A DNA stretch of 64,000 bases from Salinivenus iranica. GTDB lineage: Bacteria; Bacteroidota; Rhodothermia; Rhodothermales; Salinibacteraceae. Positions 17,835-26,330 of this stretch are shown piece by piece (within the stretch, counting starts at the first letter, position 1; every line of letters starts with the position of its first letter). The DNA lies in the NCBI GenBank assembly GCA_002894665.1, contig NCRB01000014.1, forward strand, positions 1 to 64,000, given 5' to 3'. A model generated the notes under the pieces. It saw nothing but the letters and a program-made list of their open reading frames with translations. It had not been told where the DNA came from and ran no database searches. The translations under genes and the position numbers were made by a program.

Positions 17835-18218
17835 CTAATTCGCGGCGGCGTGCAGGTGAAACGAGGGAACCGACACGCGAAATTGCTCCCCGTCGACCCG
17901 CTGGACGAGGTAGTTGCCCTCCACCCGTCCGTTGAACGACGTGATCGTGCAGGAGCCATCGTGTACGTGCACGTCCCCCGCCGGCACCACCGGATGGCCG
18001 GGAAGGGTCGAGTCCCCCTCCAGGTCCTGTCGCCGGCCGTCGGCCTCCTCGATCACCCACCGACGCCGCAGGAGCTGCACGTCGCTCGGGCCCTCGTTTC
18101 GAATCGAAACGGCATAGCCAAACTTGAACGTGCGGTTTACCACGTCGGAGGGCTCATCGAGGTAGATAGGACGAACCGTGACGGTGATGTCGCGCGTCGT
18201 CGTCACGTAGCTAATCAT
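17835..18218 (-). CDS. apaG: ApaG-domain protein (Co2+/Mg2+ efflux-associated)
   Basis: Immunoglobulin-like fold protein of the ApaG family, first linked to cobalt resistance and also found in F-box proteins; its biochemical role is unsettled. Seen: TTRDITVTVRPIYLDEPS, YAVSIRNEGPSDVQLLRRRWVI, GEGNYL-type block in EGNYLVQRVDGEQFRVSVPSF. The length of 127 residues is typical. The start is ATG at 18218 (MISYVTTT); upstream in-frame residues are not family-like. Confidence 0.93.
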   Translation of the reverse strand: MISYVTTTRDITVTVRPIYLDEPSDVVNRTFKFGYAVSIRNEGPSDVQLLRRRWVIEEADGRRQDLEGDSTLPGHPVVPAGDVHVHDGSCTITSFNGRVEGNYLVQRVDGEQFRVSVPSFHLHAAAN

Positions 18219-18473
18219 AGGCGGAGGGGGGCACGTCGGAAAAAACGACAGCGTGTCGGCCGGCACTCGGTGGGTCCCGGGACACAACACGTGTTACTCG
18301 GCAGTTATGAATTGTTCAAACTGCGAGGAGAATTTCACGGAACCCCTTCCGCAGCGGAAAGCGACTTGACGCCGGTCGGCCCGTCCGGTTGATTGGTACC
18401 GGATGTCAGAAACAGTGCGGGTGCTCGCTCGTCGAGCCTCGTGGTCGCTGGTTGTGCATCGCCGCCGTTTTGC
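18219..18473. promoter_or_regulatory. Divergent apaG/cysH control region
   Basis: This 255 bp gap holds two short perfect palindromes, AACACGTGTT (18286-18295) and TTCCGC-A-GCGGAA (18347-18359), and an AT-richer stretch (18303-18335). They could be operators for either gene. No recognised riboswitch was seen. Confidence 0.3.
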
Positions 18474-19211
18474 ATGGCTCCCCATCCCGATACGCCGTCG
18501 TCCTCCGATTGGACGCGCACCCGTCTCTCGGCCCTCAACGCGCAGTTCGAACCTCAATCCCCGCAGGTTGTCCTGGATTGGGCGACGACCACCTTTGGCG
18601 AGCAGCTGGTCCAGGGAACCGGTTTCGGCCCGTCGGGCATCGTCATCATGCACATGCTCTCGGAGGTGTGTCCCGGGGCCACGGTGTTCTATCTCGACAC
18701 CGACCTGCTCTTCCCGGAAACCTACGAGCTCCGCGACGAGCTCGAGGAGACGATGGATGTGACCATCACCCGCGTCCACGGGGACCTGTCCCTGGATGCG
18801 CAGGCCGAGGCGGAGGGCCCCGCGCTCTGGAACCGCGACCCGGACCGTTGCTGTTTTCTCCGGAAGGTGCGGCCGCTCCAGAACTATCTCGACGATCGAC
18901 GCGCCTGGGTGACGGGCGTGCGTCGCGACCAGTCGCCCGCCCGGGCCGACGCCCCCATCCTGAAGTGGGAGTCGGCCTACCAGGTGTTGAAGGTGAACCC
19001 GCTGGCCACCTGGACCCGCAAGCAGGTCTGGCAGTATCTGTTCGATCACGACCTGCCCTACAACCCGAAGCACGATCAGGGGTACCCCAGCCTCGGCTGC
19101 GTGCCGTGCACGGCCCCCGTCGAAGACGCCGACGGGTACACGCGGGAGGGGCGTTGGGCCAATTCCGATAAAACGGAGTGTGGCCTGCACGCCACGACGG
19201 GGGAGGAGTAG
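18474..19211 (+). CDS. cysH: Adenylylsulfate (APS) reductase, assimilatory, iron-sulfur type
   Basis: Reduces activated sulfate to sulfite in sulfur assimilation. Seen: phosphate-binding TGFGPSG-type segment, YLDTDLLFPETY, RCC (C126 C127), GCVPC (C209, C212) and the C-terminal catalytic ECGLH (C236). The CC...CxxC set ligates a [4Fe-4S] cluster and marks APS rather than PAPS reductases. The length of 245 residues fits. The ATG at 18474 was chosen because the preceding in-frame residues are unlike the family. No other sulfate genes lie nearby, although a cysteine-synthase-family gene is at 26.3 kb. Confidence 0.92.
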   Translation: MAPHPDTPSSSDWTRTRLSALNAQFEPQSPQVVLDWATTTFGEQLVQGTGFGPSGIVIMHMLSEVCPGATVFYLDTDLLFPETYELRDELEETMDVTITRVHGDLSLDAQAEAEGPALWNRDPDRCCFLRKVRPLQNYLDDRRAWVTGVRRDQSPARADAPILKWESAYQVLKVNPLATWTRKQVWQYLFDHDLPYNPKHDQGYPSLGCVPCTAPVEDADGYTREGRWANSDKTECGLHATTGEE

Positions 19212-19332
19212 GGGCGCGTGCCTGGAGCCACCGAGCCCTCCGATGAAAAATGCCTCAGTGCGAAGCCGGGCCGTCCGCGCGCGACCGCGCTCGAACGATC
19301 CCGGCGCGCAGAACGTAGGAGTGAACGTCAAT

Positions 19333-19347
19333 TTAGAATCGATCTAA
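19333..19347. promoter_or_regulatory. Inverted repeat before korA
   Basis: TTAGA-ATCGA-TCTAA forms a 5-5-5 dyad ending 12 bp before the korA ATG. TAGAAT inside it also resembles a -10 box. It may be an operator; no regulator is known. Confidence 0.3.
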
Positions 19348-19359
19348 GCCCTTTCGAAC

Positions 19360-21255
19360 ATGAGTGCGCCCCCGTCCAAGACCGATGTCCAGGAAATTCC
19401 GGAGGCGACGGTGCTGTTTGCGGGCGACTCGGGGGACGGCATGCAGGTGACCGGGTCACAGTTCACGCTTGCCTCGGCCTACGCCCATAACGACCTGGCG
19501 ACGCTGCCCGACTATCCCGCCGAGATCCGCGCCCCGGCCGGCACCACCTTCGGCGTCAGCGCCTTTCAGCTCCACTTTGGCGCGCAGGAGGTGCGCACGC
19601 CGGGCGAGAAGGTGGACCTGCTGGTGGCCATGAATGCCGCGGCGCTCAAGGTGCACCTGCATCGCGTGCGGTCGGGCGGCACCATTATCGCCAACGTCAA
19701 CGCGTTCGAAGAGAAGGACCTGAAGAAAGCGAGCCTCGACGCCAACCCGTTGACTGACGGCACGCTCGACGACTATCAGGTGCTGGAGGTGCCGCTCACG
19801 ACGCTCACCCGTGAGGCCCTGGCCGACACCAACCTGTCGCGCCAGCAGGTCGATCGATCGAAAAATATGTTTGCGCTGGGGCTGGCGCTGTGGATGTACT
19901 CCCGCCCCATTGAGCCGGCGGAAGAGTGGATCCGAGAGAAGTTCGACGACCAGCCGGCCATCCGCGACGCCAACCTGCGCGTGCTCACCAAGGGACATCA
20001 CTACGGCGAGACCGTCGACGCCATCGCGGTGCGCTACGAGGTGAACGAGGCGGCGATGGCGCCGGGCACGTACCGGGCCGTGCAGGGGGCGGAGGCGCTG
20101 GCGCTGGGCCTCGTGGCCGCCGGCGTGAAAAGTGGGCGGCACGTTTTCTACGGATCGTACCCCATCACGCCGGCCTCCGACATCCTCCACGAGCTGAGCG
20201 AACACAAGAATTTTGGCGTCATCACCTTCCAGGCCGAGGATGAGATCGCGGCGGCGGGGTCGGCCCTCGGGGCCGGGTTCAGCGGACACATCGGCGTGTG
20301 CGCCACCTCCGGCCCCGGCGTCGCGCTCAAGACGGAGACGATCGGCCTCGGCGTGATGGCGGAACTGCCCCTCGTCGTGATCGACATGCAGCGCGGCGGG
20401 CCCTCCACGGGGCTGCCGACAAAGCCGGAGCAGGGCGACCTCCTGCAGGCCGTCTACGGCCGCAACGGCGAGGCGCCCCTCCCGGTGCTGGCCGCCACGT
20501 CGCCGGGCGACTGCTTCCACACCGCCTACGAGGCGTGCCGCATCGCCACCAAGTACCGCACGCCCGTGATCGTGCTGGCCGACGGCTACCTGGGCAACGG
20601 ATCGGAGGCCTGGCGCATTCCGGACACCGACGCGCTTCCGCCGTTTGAGCTCAACATGGAGACCGAGCAGACGGATCAGACAATCCACAAGGACGCCGAC
20701 GGCAACGACCAGTTCCTGCCCTACGTCCGCGACCCGGAGACGCTGGCCCGCGCCTGGGCCACGCCGGGTACGCCGGACCTGGAGCACCGTATTGGGGGGC
20801 TGGAGAAGGAGCACCGCACTGGCGACGTGTCCTACGACGCGGCCAACCACCAGAAGATGACGGAGCTTCGGGCGCAGAAGGTGCAGAACGTGGCCGACGA
20901 GTACGCGCCCCTTCAGGTGCACGGGGCCGACCGCGGCGACCTGCTCATTCTGGGATGGGGCTCCACGAAAGGGGCCATCGTGGAGGCCACCGAACGCGCT
21001 CGGGACGAGGGCCTGCGCGTAGGAAGCGTGGCCCTGCGCCACGTGTGGCCGCTTCCCAACGACCTCGGGGCGATCCTGGAGCACTTCGACCGGGTGCTGG
21101 TGCCCGAACTCAACAACGGACAACTGATTCGCGTGCTACGCGACCAGTACCGCCGCGAGTTTACGGCGCTCAACAAGATTCAGGGCCGGCCCTTCCGGGC
21201 CGAAGAGATCGTCGAGAAGGTTGGCTCTCTTCTTGGGAGACCGGCCCCTGCATGA
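19360..21255 (+). CDS. korA: 2-oxoacid:ferredoxin oxidoreductase, fused gamma-alpha subunit (KorA)
   Basis: Oxidatively decarboxylates a 2-oxoacid, most likely 2-oxoglutarate, with CoA and ferredoxin. Seen: gamma domain first (LFAGDSGDGMQVTGSQFT, about residues 18-190), then the alpha pyrimidine-binding domain with GSYPITPASDILHELSEH, FQAEDEIAA, TSGPGVALKTE and IDMQRGGPSTGLPTKPEQGD (quoted as the successive family blocks), and a C-terminal transketolase-like domain. The 631-residue gamma-alpha fusion is typical of two-subunit KorAB enzymes. The partner gene begins 152 bp downstream. Confidence 0.93.
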   Translation: MSAPPSKTDVQEIPEATVLFAGDSGDGMQVTGSQFTLASAYAHNDLATLPDYPAEIRAPAGTTFGVSAFQLHFGAQEVRTPGEKVDLLVAMNAAALKVHLHRVRSGGTIIANVNAFEEKDLKKASLDANPLTDGTLDDYQVLEVPLTTLTREALADTNLSRQQVDRSKNMFALGLALWMYSRPIEPAEEWIREKFDDQPAIRDANLRVLTKGHHYGETVDAIAVRYEVNEAAMAPGTYRAVQGAEALALGLVAAGVKSGRHVFYGSYPITPASDILHELSEHKNFGVITFQAEDEIAAAGSALGAGFSGHIGVCATSGPGVALKTETIGLGVMAELPLVVIDMQRGGPSTGLPTKPEQGDLLQAVYGRNGEAPLPVLAATSPGDCFHTAYEACRIATKYRTPVIVLADGYLGNGSEAWRIPDTDALPPFELNMETEQTDQTIHKDADGNDQFLPYVRDPETLARAWATPGTPDLEHRIGGLEKEHRTGDVSYDAANHQKMTELRAQKVQNVADEYAPLQVHGADRGDLLILGWGSTKGAIVEATERARDEGLRVGSVALRHVWPLPNDLGAILEHFDRVLVPELNNGQLIRVLRDQYRREFTALNKIQGRPFRAEEIVEKVGSLLGRPAPA

Positions 21256-21296
21256 CGGTCTGCCAGACTGAGATTCGTTTGCCCTCTTCCTTTCGC

Positions 21297-21363
21297 CGTA
21301 TTGCGTGTTTCGTATTGCGTATCGGTCCGAGGCGACGATACGAAATACGCGATACGAAATACG
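21297..21363. repeat. Large imperfect palindrome with tandem 14-mers, korA-korB gap
   Basis: The right arm is two exact copies of CGATACGAAATACG (21336-21349, 21350-21363). The left arm (21297-21324) is their reverse complement with about 5 mismatches in 28; an 11 bp spacer lies between. In RNA it would make a long stem-loop in the leader of korB. It may be an intergenic repeat element or an mRNA processing/stability structure. Confidence 0.8.
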
Positions 21364-21406
21364 TCGCTCCAGGAAAGCATCCCCCTGACGGACCCGACAC
21401 GAACCG

Positions 21407-22807
21407 ATGAGCAACGACACCCCCGATCCAAGCCAAAACGGACAGACGCCCGACGGCACCAAAAAGCCGGACCTTCCCCCCGGCCTCGCCGAGGAGGACA
21501 ACACTGCCGCGGAGCAGGGCGCGTCCGACGATGCGTCGCCCGGCACGAAAAAACCGGATCTGCCGCCCAGCCTCGCCTCCGATGAAGACGACGAGGCGGC
21601 GCCCAGCGACGAGCCGACGGAGGGCACCAAGAAGCCAGATCTGCCGCCGGGCCTCTCCGGCGGGGACGCGGACGAGAACGGCACCAAAACACCCGCGGGG
21701 CCGCCGTCTTCCGGCAACGATGATGGGGACGACGGCCCCACGCTCCCGCCCGGCTACAGCGGCGACGGCGGCGGGGGGCTGTCCCGCGAGGACTTCCAGT
21801 CCGACCAGGAGGTGCGCTGGTGCCCCGGCTGCGGCGACTACGCCATCCTGTCGACGGTGCAGCGCCTCCTGCCGGAGCTGGACGTGAAGAAAGAGAATCA
21901 GGTGTTTGTGAGCGGCATCGGGTGCGCGGGGCGCTTCCCGTACTACATGGACACCTACGGCATCCACTCCATCCACGGTCGCGCCCCCACCATCGCAACG
22001 GGCATCAAGACCTGCAACCCGGAGCTGGACGTGTGGATCGTGACGGGCGACGGCGATGCGCTGTCGATTGGGGGGAACCACCTGATGCACGTGCTGCGCC
22101 GCAACCTCGACACGCAGATCCTCCTCTTCAACAACGAGATCTACGGCCTCACGAAGGGCCAGTACAGCCCGACCTCCGACAAGGGCACGGTCTCCAAAAG
22201 CACGCCGCACGGGTCGGTGGACCGCCCCTTCAATCCGGTCTCCGTTGCCCTGGGGGCCGATGCTACCTTTGTCGCCCGCACCATGGACCGCGACCCGCAG
22301 CACATGAAGAAGATGATGCGCGCGGCCCACGAGCACGACGGGACCGCCTTCCTGGAGATCTACCAGAACTGCAACATCTTCAACGACGGCGCCTTCTTCG
22401 AATTCACCGATCGGGAGACGAAGGCCGACCGCGCCCTCTTCCTGGAGCACGGCGAGCCGATGACGTTTGCTGAGGGCACAAAGGGCATCCGCCTGGACGG
22501 CCTCACGCCCGAGGTGATCGACCTGGACTCGGGGCGATGGTCCATTGAGGACTGCCTGGTGCACGACGAGACCTCGCCGGAGCTGGCCACCCTCATCGGG
22601 CGCATGTCGTGGGAGGAGGCCGGCGACGACATTCCGCGGCTGGACGAGGACCCGCCGATGCCCCGCCCGTTCGGCGTGCTGCACCGCACGGAGCGCCCCA
22701 CCTACGAGGCGCTCGTGCACAACCAGCTCCGCACGGTGACCGAAGAGCGGGGGGAAGGGGACCTCGACGCGCTCTTGCACGACGGCGACACCTGGACGAT
22801 CGAGTAG
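21407..22807 (+). CDS. korB: 2-oxoacid:ferredoxin oxidoreductase beta subunit (KorB) with repeat-containing N-terminal extension
   Basis: Thiamine-diphosphate subunit of the KorAB enzyme. Seen: WCPGCGDYAI and GIGCAGRFPYY (cluster and cofactor cysteines), the ThDP motif GDGDALSIGGNHLMHVLRRN, and NNEIYGLTKGQ, all in residues about 135-350. Residues 1-130 are a disordered acidic extension absent from usual KorB proteins. It contains GTKKPDLPP three times (from residues 17, 46 and 73), then GTKTPAGPP (92) and GPTLPPG (110). The family core alone is about 330 residues; this protein has 466. The extension may tether a partner or keep the complex soluble at high salt. Confidence 0.92.
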   Translation: MSNDTPDPSQNGQTPDGTKKPDLPPGLAEEDNTAAEQGASDDASPGTKKPDLPPSLASDEDDEAAPSDEPTEGTKKPDLPPGLSGGDADENGTKTPAGPPSSGNDDGDDGPTLPPGYSGDGGGGLSREDFQSDQEVRWCPGCGDYAILSTVQRLLPELDVKKENQVFVSGIGCAGRFPYYMDTYGIHSIHGRAPTIATGIKTCNPELDVWIVTGDGDALSIGGNHLMHVLRRNLDTQILLFNNEIYGLTKGQYSPTSDKGTVSKSTPHGSVDRPFNPVSVALGADATFVARTMDRDPQHMKKMMRAAHEHDGTAFLEIYQNCNIFNDGAFFEFTDRETKADRALFLEHGEPMTFAEGTKGIRLDGLTPEVIDLDSGRWSIEDCLVHDETSPELATLIGRMSWEEAGDDIPRLDEDPPMPRPFGVLHRTERPTYEALVHNQLRTVTEERGEGDLDALLHDGDTWTIE

Positions 22808-22911
22808 GGGACAATACGGGCGGTTGCCCTCTCGATTCGACAGGCCGGTGGTCGTTCCCTATACTGAGCGTCGATCCGCGACAACATTCTTCCCCAATCG
22901 ATTCTCAGTCA

Positions 22912-23322
22912 ATGATCTGGACACACCTTGACAAGTACCGCGACGCCGGCCTTCTGCTTCTTCGGCTCATCTTTGGGGCCTACCTGGCGTTCGGGCACGG
23001 CCTTGGCAAGATCACCGGAGGGGCGGAGCAGTGGGCCCAGCTCGGCGGTGTGATGGATGGGCTCTTCGGAATTGGGGTTTTGCCGACGTTCTGGGGGTTC
23101 ATGGCCGCGGTCGCGGAGTTCGTGGGCGCCCTGCTGGTGGCCGTGGGCCTCGCCACGCGTCCCGCCGCCATCCTCGTCGTCATCAACATGCTCGTGGCGG
23201 CCACCGCCCACATGACCGGGGCGATTGATGGCAGTCCGGAATTGGCCCTGCTCTACGCCGCGCTGTTCTTCAGCCTCATTTTTACGGGGCCCGGCAAGTA
23301 CAGCTTTGACGAGAATCTGTAG
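22912..23322 (+). CDS. DoxX family membrane protein
   Basis: A 136-residue protein with four hydrophobic helices. Seen: LLLLRLIFGAYLAFGHGLGKI, PTFWGFMAAVAEFVGALLV, LATRPAAILVVINMLVAA and the terminal TGPGKYSFDE motif of the DoxX/YphA type. Function of the family is not settled; some members are tied to quinone or sulfur redox. The start is ATG at 22912. The next gene, 33 bp on, is a paralogue. Confidence 0.85.
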   Translation: MIWTHLDKYRDAGLLLLRLIFGAYLAFGHGLGKITGGAEQWAQLGGVMDGLFGIGVLPTFWGFMAAVAEFVGALLVAVGLATRPAAILVVINMLVAATAHMTGAIDGSPELALLYAALFFSLIFTGPGKYSFDENL

Positions 23323-23355
23323 CCTCCGCCCTCTTTCGTCCTCCATCCGTCCGGT

Positions 23356-23769
23356 ATGACCACCACTCGCTGGAGCTCCGTCGACCTCGCCCTCCTGGTG
23401 CTGCGGGTAGGCATCGGCATCTCGTTCGTGTATGTCTACGGCTGGGCCAAAATCTCCGGCGGCCCGGGGCAGTGGGCCGACCTGGGGCAGAACATGGCCC
23501 TTTTTGGCATCACGTTCTGGCCCACGTTCTGGGGTTTTATGGCGGCGGCCACGGAGTTTGTGGGCGGCCTCTGTCTTATGCTCGGCCTGCTCTTCCGGCC
23601 CGTGCTGGGGCTCCTGCTCGTGGTGATGGCCGTTGCGTTTGCGAGCCACATCGCGGCGGGCGAGGGGCCGTGGCACGCGACGGAGATGGCGACGGTGTTC
23701 GTGGCGCTTCTGCTGACGGGGCCGGGCCGGTACAGCCTTGACGCGCTGATCTTTTCATCGGACGAATGA
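23356..23769 (+). CDS. DoxX family membrane protein, paralogue of the preceding gene
   Basis: A 137-residue protein with the same four-helix plan: LLVLRVGIGISFVYVYGWAKI, PTFWGFMAAATEFVGGLCL, GLLFRPVLGLLLVVMAVAF and the end TGPGRYSLDALI. The shared PTFWGFMAA-TEFVG core shows tandem duplication. It is 9 bp before the flavin oxidase gene, so translation is probably coupled and the two DoxX proteins may form a membrane partner for that enzyme (inference). Confidence 0.85.
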   Translation: MTTTRWSSVDLALLVLRVGIGISFVYVYGWAKISGGPGQWADLGQNMALFGITFWPTFWGFMAAATEFVGGLCLMLGLLFRPVLGLLLVVMAVAFASHIAAGEGPWHATEMATVFVALLLTGPGRYSLDALIFSSDE

Positions 23770-23778
23770 CCGGTTCGC

Positions 23779-24876
23779 ATGCCTGATGCATCTGTGCCCC
23801 CCGTTCTCGTCGTAGGGGCGGGGCTGTCCGGCCTCGTCGCAGCCACTCGTCTCCAGGCGGCGGGGCGGGCCGTTGCGGTGTGGGAGGCGCGCGATCGCGT
23901 CGGCGGCCGGTGCTGGAGCGTGCCGGTCGGGCCGGAGGACCATCGGGTGGACCTGGGGGCGGCCTGGCACTGGGCCCAGCACGAGCGGGTGCGGGCGCTG
24001 GCCGACCGCCTCGAAGTGGACCGGGTGCGGCAGCACGAGCCCGGGGTGGCCCTCCACGAACCCACCGCCGACGATCCGGTCGAGCGGTTTGAGTGGCCCA
24101 ACACGCCGCCGCCCTCGTGGCGACTGGTCGGGGGCACCCAGGCGCTCTCCGATCGCCTCCGGGCGAGGCTGGAGACGGGCACGGTGCGGCTGAACCACCG
24201 GCTCGTCGCCCTGCGGCACACGGAGGCGGGCGTGGAGGCGCGGGCCCAGACCCCCGCAGGAACCCGGACCGTGCGGCCCGAGGCGGTGGTGCTCGCGGTG
24301 CCCCCCCGCCTCGCGGGCGAGACCGTTGCGTTCCGGCCGGCGCCCAATGCCCTCCTGCGGGCAATGCGGGACACGACGACCTGGATGGGCACCTCCGCCA
24401 AAGCAGCCGTCACCTACGAGCGCCCGTTCTGGCGCGAACAGGGCATTGATGGGCGGGTGGTGAGCCGGGCCGGGCCCGTGCACGACTGGCACGACGCCGT
24501 GTCGCCCACCGGGGCCGCCGCCCTGGCGGGGTTCATGCACCCGCCGGGCTCCAGGTCGCCCACCCCGTCCGCCCCGGCGGACCAGAAAGAGGCCATCGTC
24601 CGCCAGCTCGTCCACTGCTTCGGGGAGGCCGCGGCCCATCCGACCGGCGTGGCCACCTGCGATTGGAGCCGCGACGCCGCCACCACGCCGCCCGATGAGT
24701 CCCCGTCCGGGTCGCAGACTCCCCCCGACCCCGCGCCCGTCCTCCGAGAGGCGCACTGGAACGGGCGCCTTGTCCTCGCCGCGGCCGAGACCGCCGCCGA
24801 CCACCCCGGCTACCTTGACGGCGCCATCCAGGCCGGTCGCCGGGCCGCCGCGGCCCTCGCGGACGTCGAGGGATGA
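23779..24876 (+). CDS. Flavin-dependent amine oxidase family protein
   Basis: FAD-binding oxidoreductase of the monoamine oxidase/phytoene desaturase superfamily. Seen: VLVVGAGLSGLVAATRLQAAG (dinucleotide fold, here the GxGxxG), the second half ARDRVGGR, an AWH substrate-side segment, and a C-terminal FAD motif around LVLAAAETAADHPGYLDGAI. At 365 residues it is shorter than the common 430-480, mainly in the substrate domain. The substrate is unknown. It lies directly after two DoxX genes. Confidence 0.82.
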   Translation: MPDASVPPVLVVGAGLSGLVAATRLQAAGRAVAVWEARDRVGGRCWSVPVGPEDHRVDLGAAWHWAQHERVRALADRLEVDRVRQHEPGVALHEPTADDPVERFEWPNTPPPSWRLVGGTQALSDRLRARLETGTVRLNHRLVALRHTEAGVEARAQTPAGTRTVRPEAVVLAVPPRLAGETVAFRPAPNALLRAMRDTTTWMGTSAKAAVTYERPFWREQGIDGRVVSRAGPVHDWHDAVSPTGAAALAGFMHPPGSRSPTPSAPADQKEAIVRQLVHCFGEAAAHPTGVATCDWSRDAATTPPDESPSGSQTPPDPAPVLREAHWNGRLVLAAAETAADHPGYLDGAIQAGRRAAAALADVEG

Positions 24877-25002
24877 GGTCCGGAATGGGGATTGGAGAGC
24901 CCCAGATCGAGCAGAATCACGTCGCCCGCACCGGGACCTTTTTCAGGCCGTTGGCATGCAATTTTCGTCCACAACGCTCTCACACAACCTCCCAACTCCG
25001 CC

Positions 25003-25599
25003 ATGGCCAAACGCATCCTCATGATTGTCGGCGACTACGCCGAAGACTACGAAACGATGGTTCCCTTCCAGGCCCTGCAGGCCGTCGGACACGAGGTCCA
25101 CGCCGTCTGCCCCGACAAGGCGAGTGGCGACACGATTCCCACCGCGATCCACGACTTTGAGGGCGACCAGACCTACTCGGAGAAGCCGGGCCACAACTTT
25201 ACCCTGAACGCGACCTTCGACGAGGTGGACGAAACGGAGTACGACGCGCTGTGCCTGCCCGGCGGACGGGCGCCGGAGTATACGCGTCTCAACGATCGGG
25301 TGCTTGAGATGGTGCGCCATTTCTTTGAGGCAGGCAAGCCGGTGGCGGCCGTGTGCCACGCCGCCCAGACCCTCGCCGCGGCCGACGTCCTGGAGGGCCG
25401 GCGGTGCTCGGCCTACCCGGCCTGCGCGCCCGAAGTGGAGGCGGCGGGCGGCACCTACGCCGACATTGGCATGGACGAGGCGGTGACCGACGGCAATCTG
25501 GTGACCGCCCCGGCCTGGTCGGCCCACGTGGCCTGGATCTCCCAGTTCCTCGACGTGCTTGGAACCCGCATCGAGCACCGCGAGGCCGTGCCCGCGTAA
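25003..25599 (+). CDS. DJ-1/PfpI family protein
   Basis: Member of the class I glutamine-amidotransferase-like family that includes deglycases, chaperones and proteases. Seen: [14 protein letters not shown], where the glutamate/aspartate cluster is the family acidic site, [11 protein letters not shown], and the nucleophile elbow [13 protein letters not shown] with Cys-His. The length is 198 residues. The start is the ATG at 25003. A strong terminator follows 29 bp after the stop. The exact substrate cannot be told. Confidence 0.9.
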   Translation: MAKRILMIVGDYAEDYETMVPFQALQAVGHEVHAVCPDKASGDTIPTAIHDFEGDQTYSEKPGHNFTLNATFDEVDETEYDALCLPGGRAPEYTRLNDRVLEMVRHFFEAGKPVAAVCHAAQTLAAADVLEGRRCSAYPACAPEVEAAGGTYADIGMDEAVTDGNLVTAPAWSAHVAWISQFLDVLGTRIEHREAVPA

Positions 25600-25627
25600 A
25601 AAGACACCGATCGATGAGGGGACTATG

Positions 25628-25662
25628 CGCCGGACTGCCATTGTGCAGTCCGGCGTTTTTTG
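25628..25662 (+). terminator. Rho-independent terminator after the DJ-1 gene
   Basis: Perfect 11 bp stem CGCCGGACTGC/GCAGTCCGGCG with a 6 nt loop, followed by a run of T (25656-25661). Confidence 0.92.
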
Positions 25663-25720
25663 GTTGTATTCACCACGTCTCCGCGTGCGGTTTTCGTTTC
25701 TCCCATTCCTCTCCCCCGAA

Positions 25721-25888
25721 ATGACCAGCAAAGGATGGGTCTTTATCGCCGGTGTCCTCGCGCTCGCATTGTCCATTTACCTGTGGTTCAGCGGCAATCC
25801 CCAGGCGGCCATTTTTGTGGGCCTGTGGGTGCCCTCGCTCTGGATTCTGACTGACCTCGTCGGAAAGATGGAGGCCACTGCTCCATGA
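25721..25888 (+). CDS. Small two-helix membrane protein
   Basis: A 55-residue protein with two hydrophobic helices (about 5-23 and 29-45), beginning MTSKGWVFIAGVLALALSIY. No function is known. Its stop overlaps the start of the next gene (ATGA), implying translational coupling. It follows a terminator, so it begins a new transcript. Confidence 0.7.
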   Translation: MTSKGWVFIAGVLALALSIYLWFSGNPQAAIFVGLWVPSLWILTDLVGKMEATAP

Positions 25889-26103
25889 AACTCCTTCTTG
25901 AGTACTTCGGCCTCTTCGTGTTTGTCTTCGTCCTTCTGGTCGGCGGGCTCATCCTGGGGCCTCGGGTCACGTTTATGCCCGTGTCCTCGCCCGGCGAACT
26001 GGTCGGGCTCGGGCTGGCAGGAGCCGTAATCGTGGGCGGATTTTTGTGGTACTACCTGGCGTCGACCCATCAGGGCCGACCCACCAGCTCGCCGGTTCGG
26101 TAG
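25885..26103 (+). CDS. Small membrane protein, coupled to the preceding gene
   Basis: A 72-residue protein with two hydrophobic segments (about residues 7-27 and 40-60): EYFGLFVFVFVLLVGGLIL and GLGLAGAVIVGGFLWYYL. It overlaps the upstream reading frame by 4 bp, which suggests the two small proteins are made in fixed ratio and may associate. Function unknown. Confidence 0.65.
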   Translation: MKLLLEYFGLFVFVFVLLVGGLILGPRVTFMPVSSPGELVGLGLAGAVIVGGFLWYYLASTHQGRPTSSPVR

Positions 26104-26330
26104 CGGCAGAGGCGGGGCCGTGCCGGCACGGGCGGCCCGGAGCCGTACGGGGAGGCGTTTAGAAATCGTGAAAACGAGGGTGGGCGGGCGAAAAAACGGC
26201 CGAGGACGGGGCCACGGCCCGGTTGTGTGCGGGGGCGGAGGAACGGGGACGGAGCGGCAGCGAACACATTCGTAGGGACACCGGTCCCATTATCGGAAAA
26301 TTGCTGCTCGTTCATCAATCCCGCCTGCTC

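Noticed and set aside
19218-19490. Open frame before and into korA
   Set aside because: It overlaps the korA start in another frame and has no recognisable domain.
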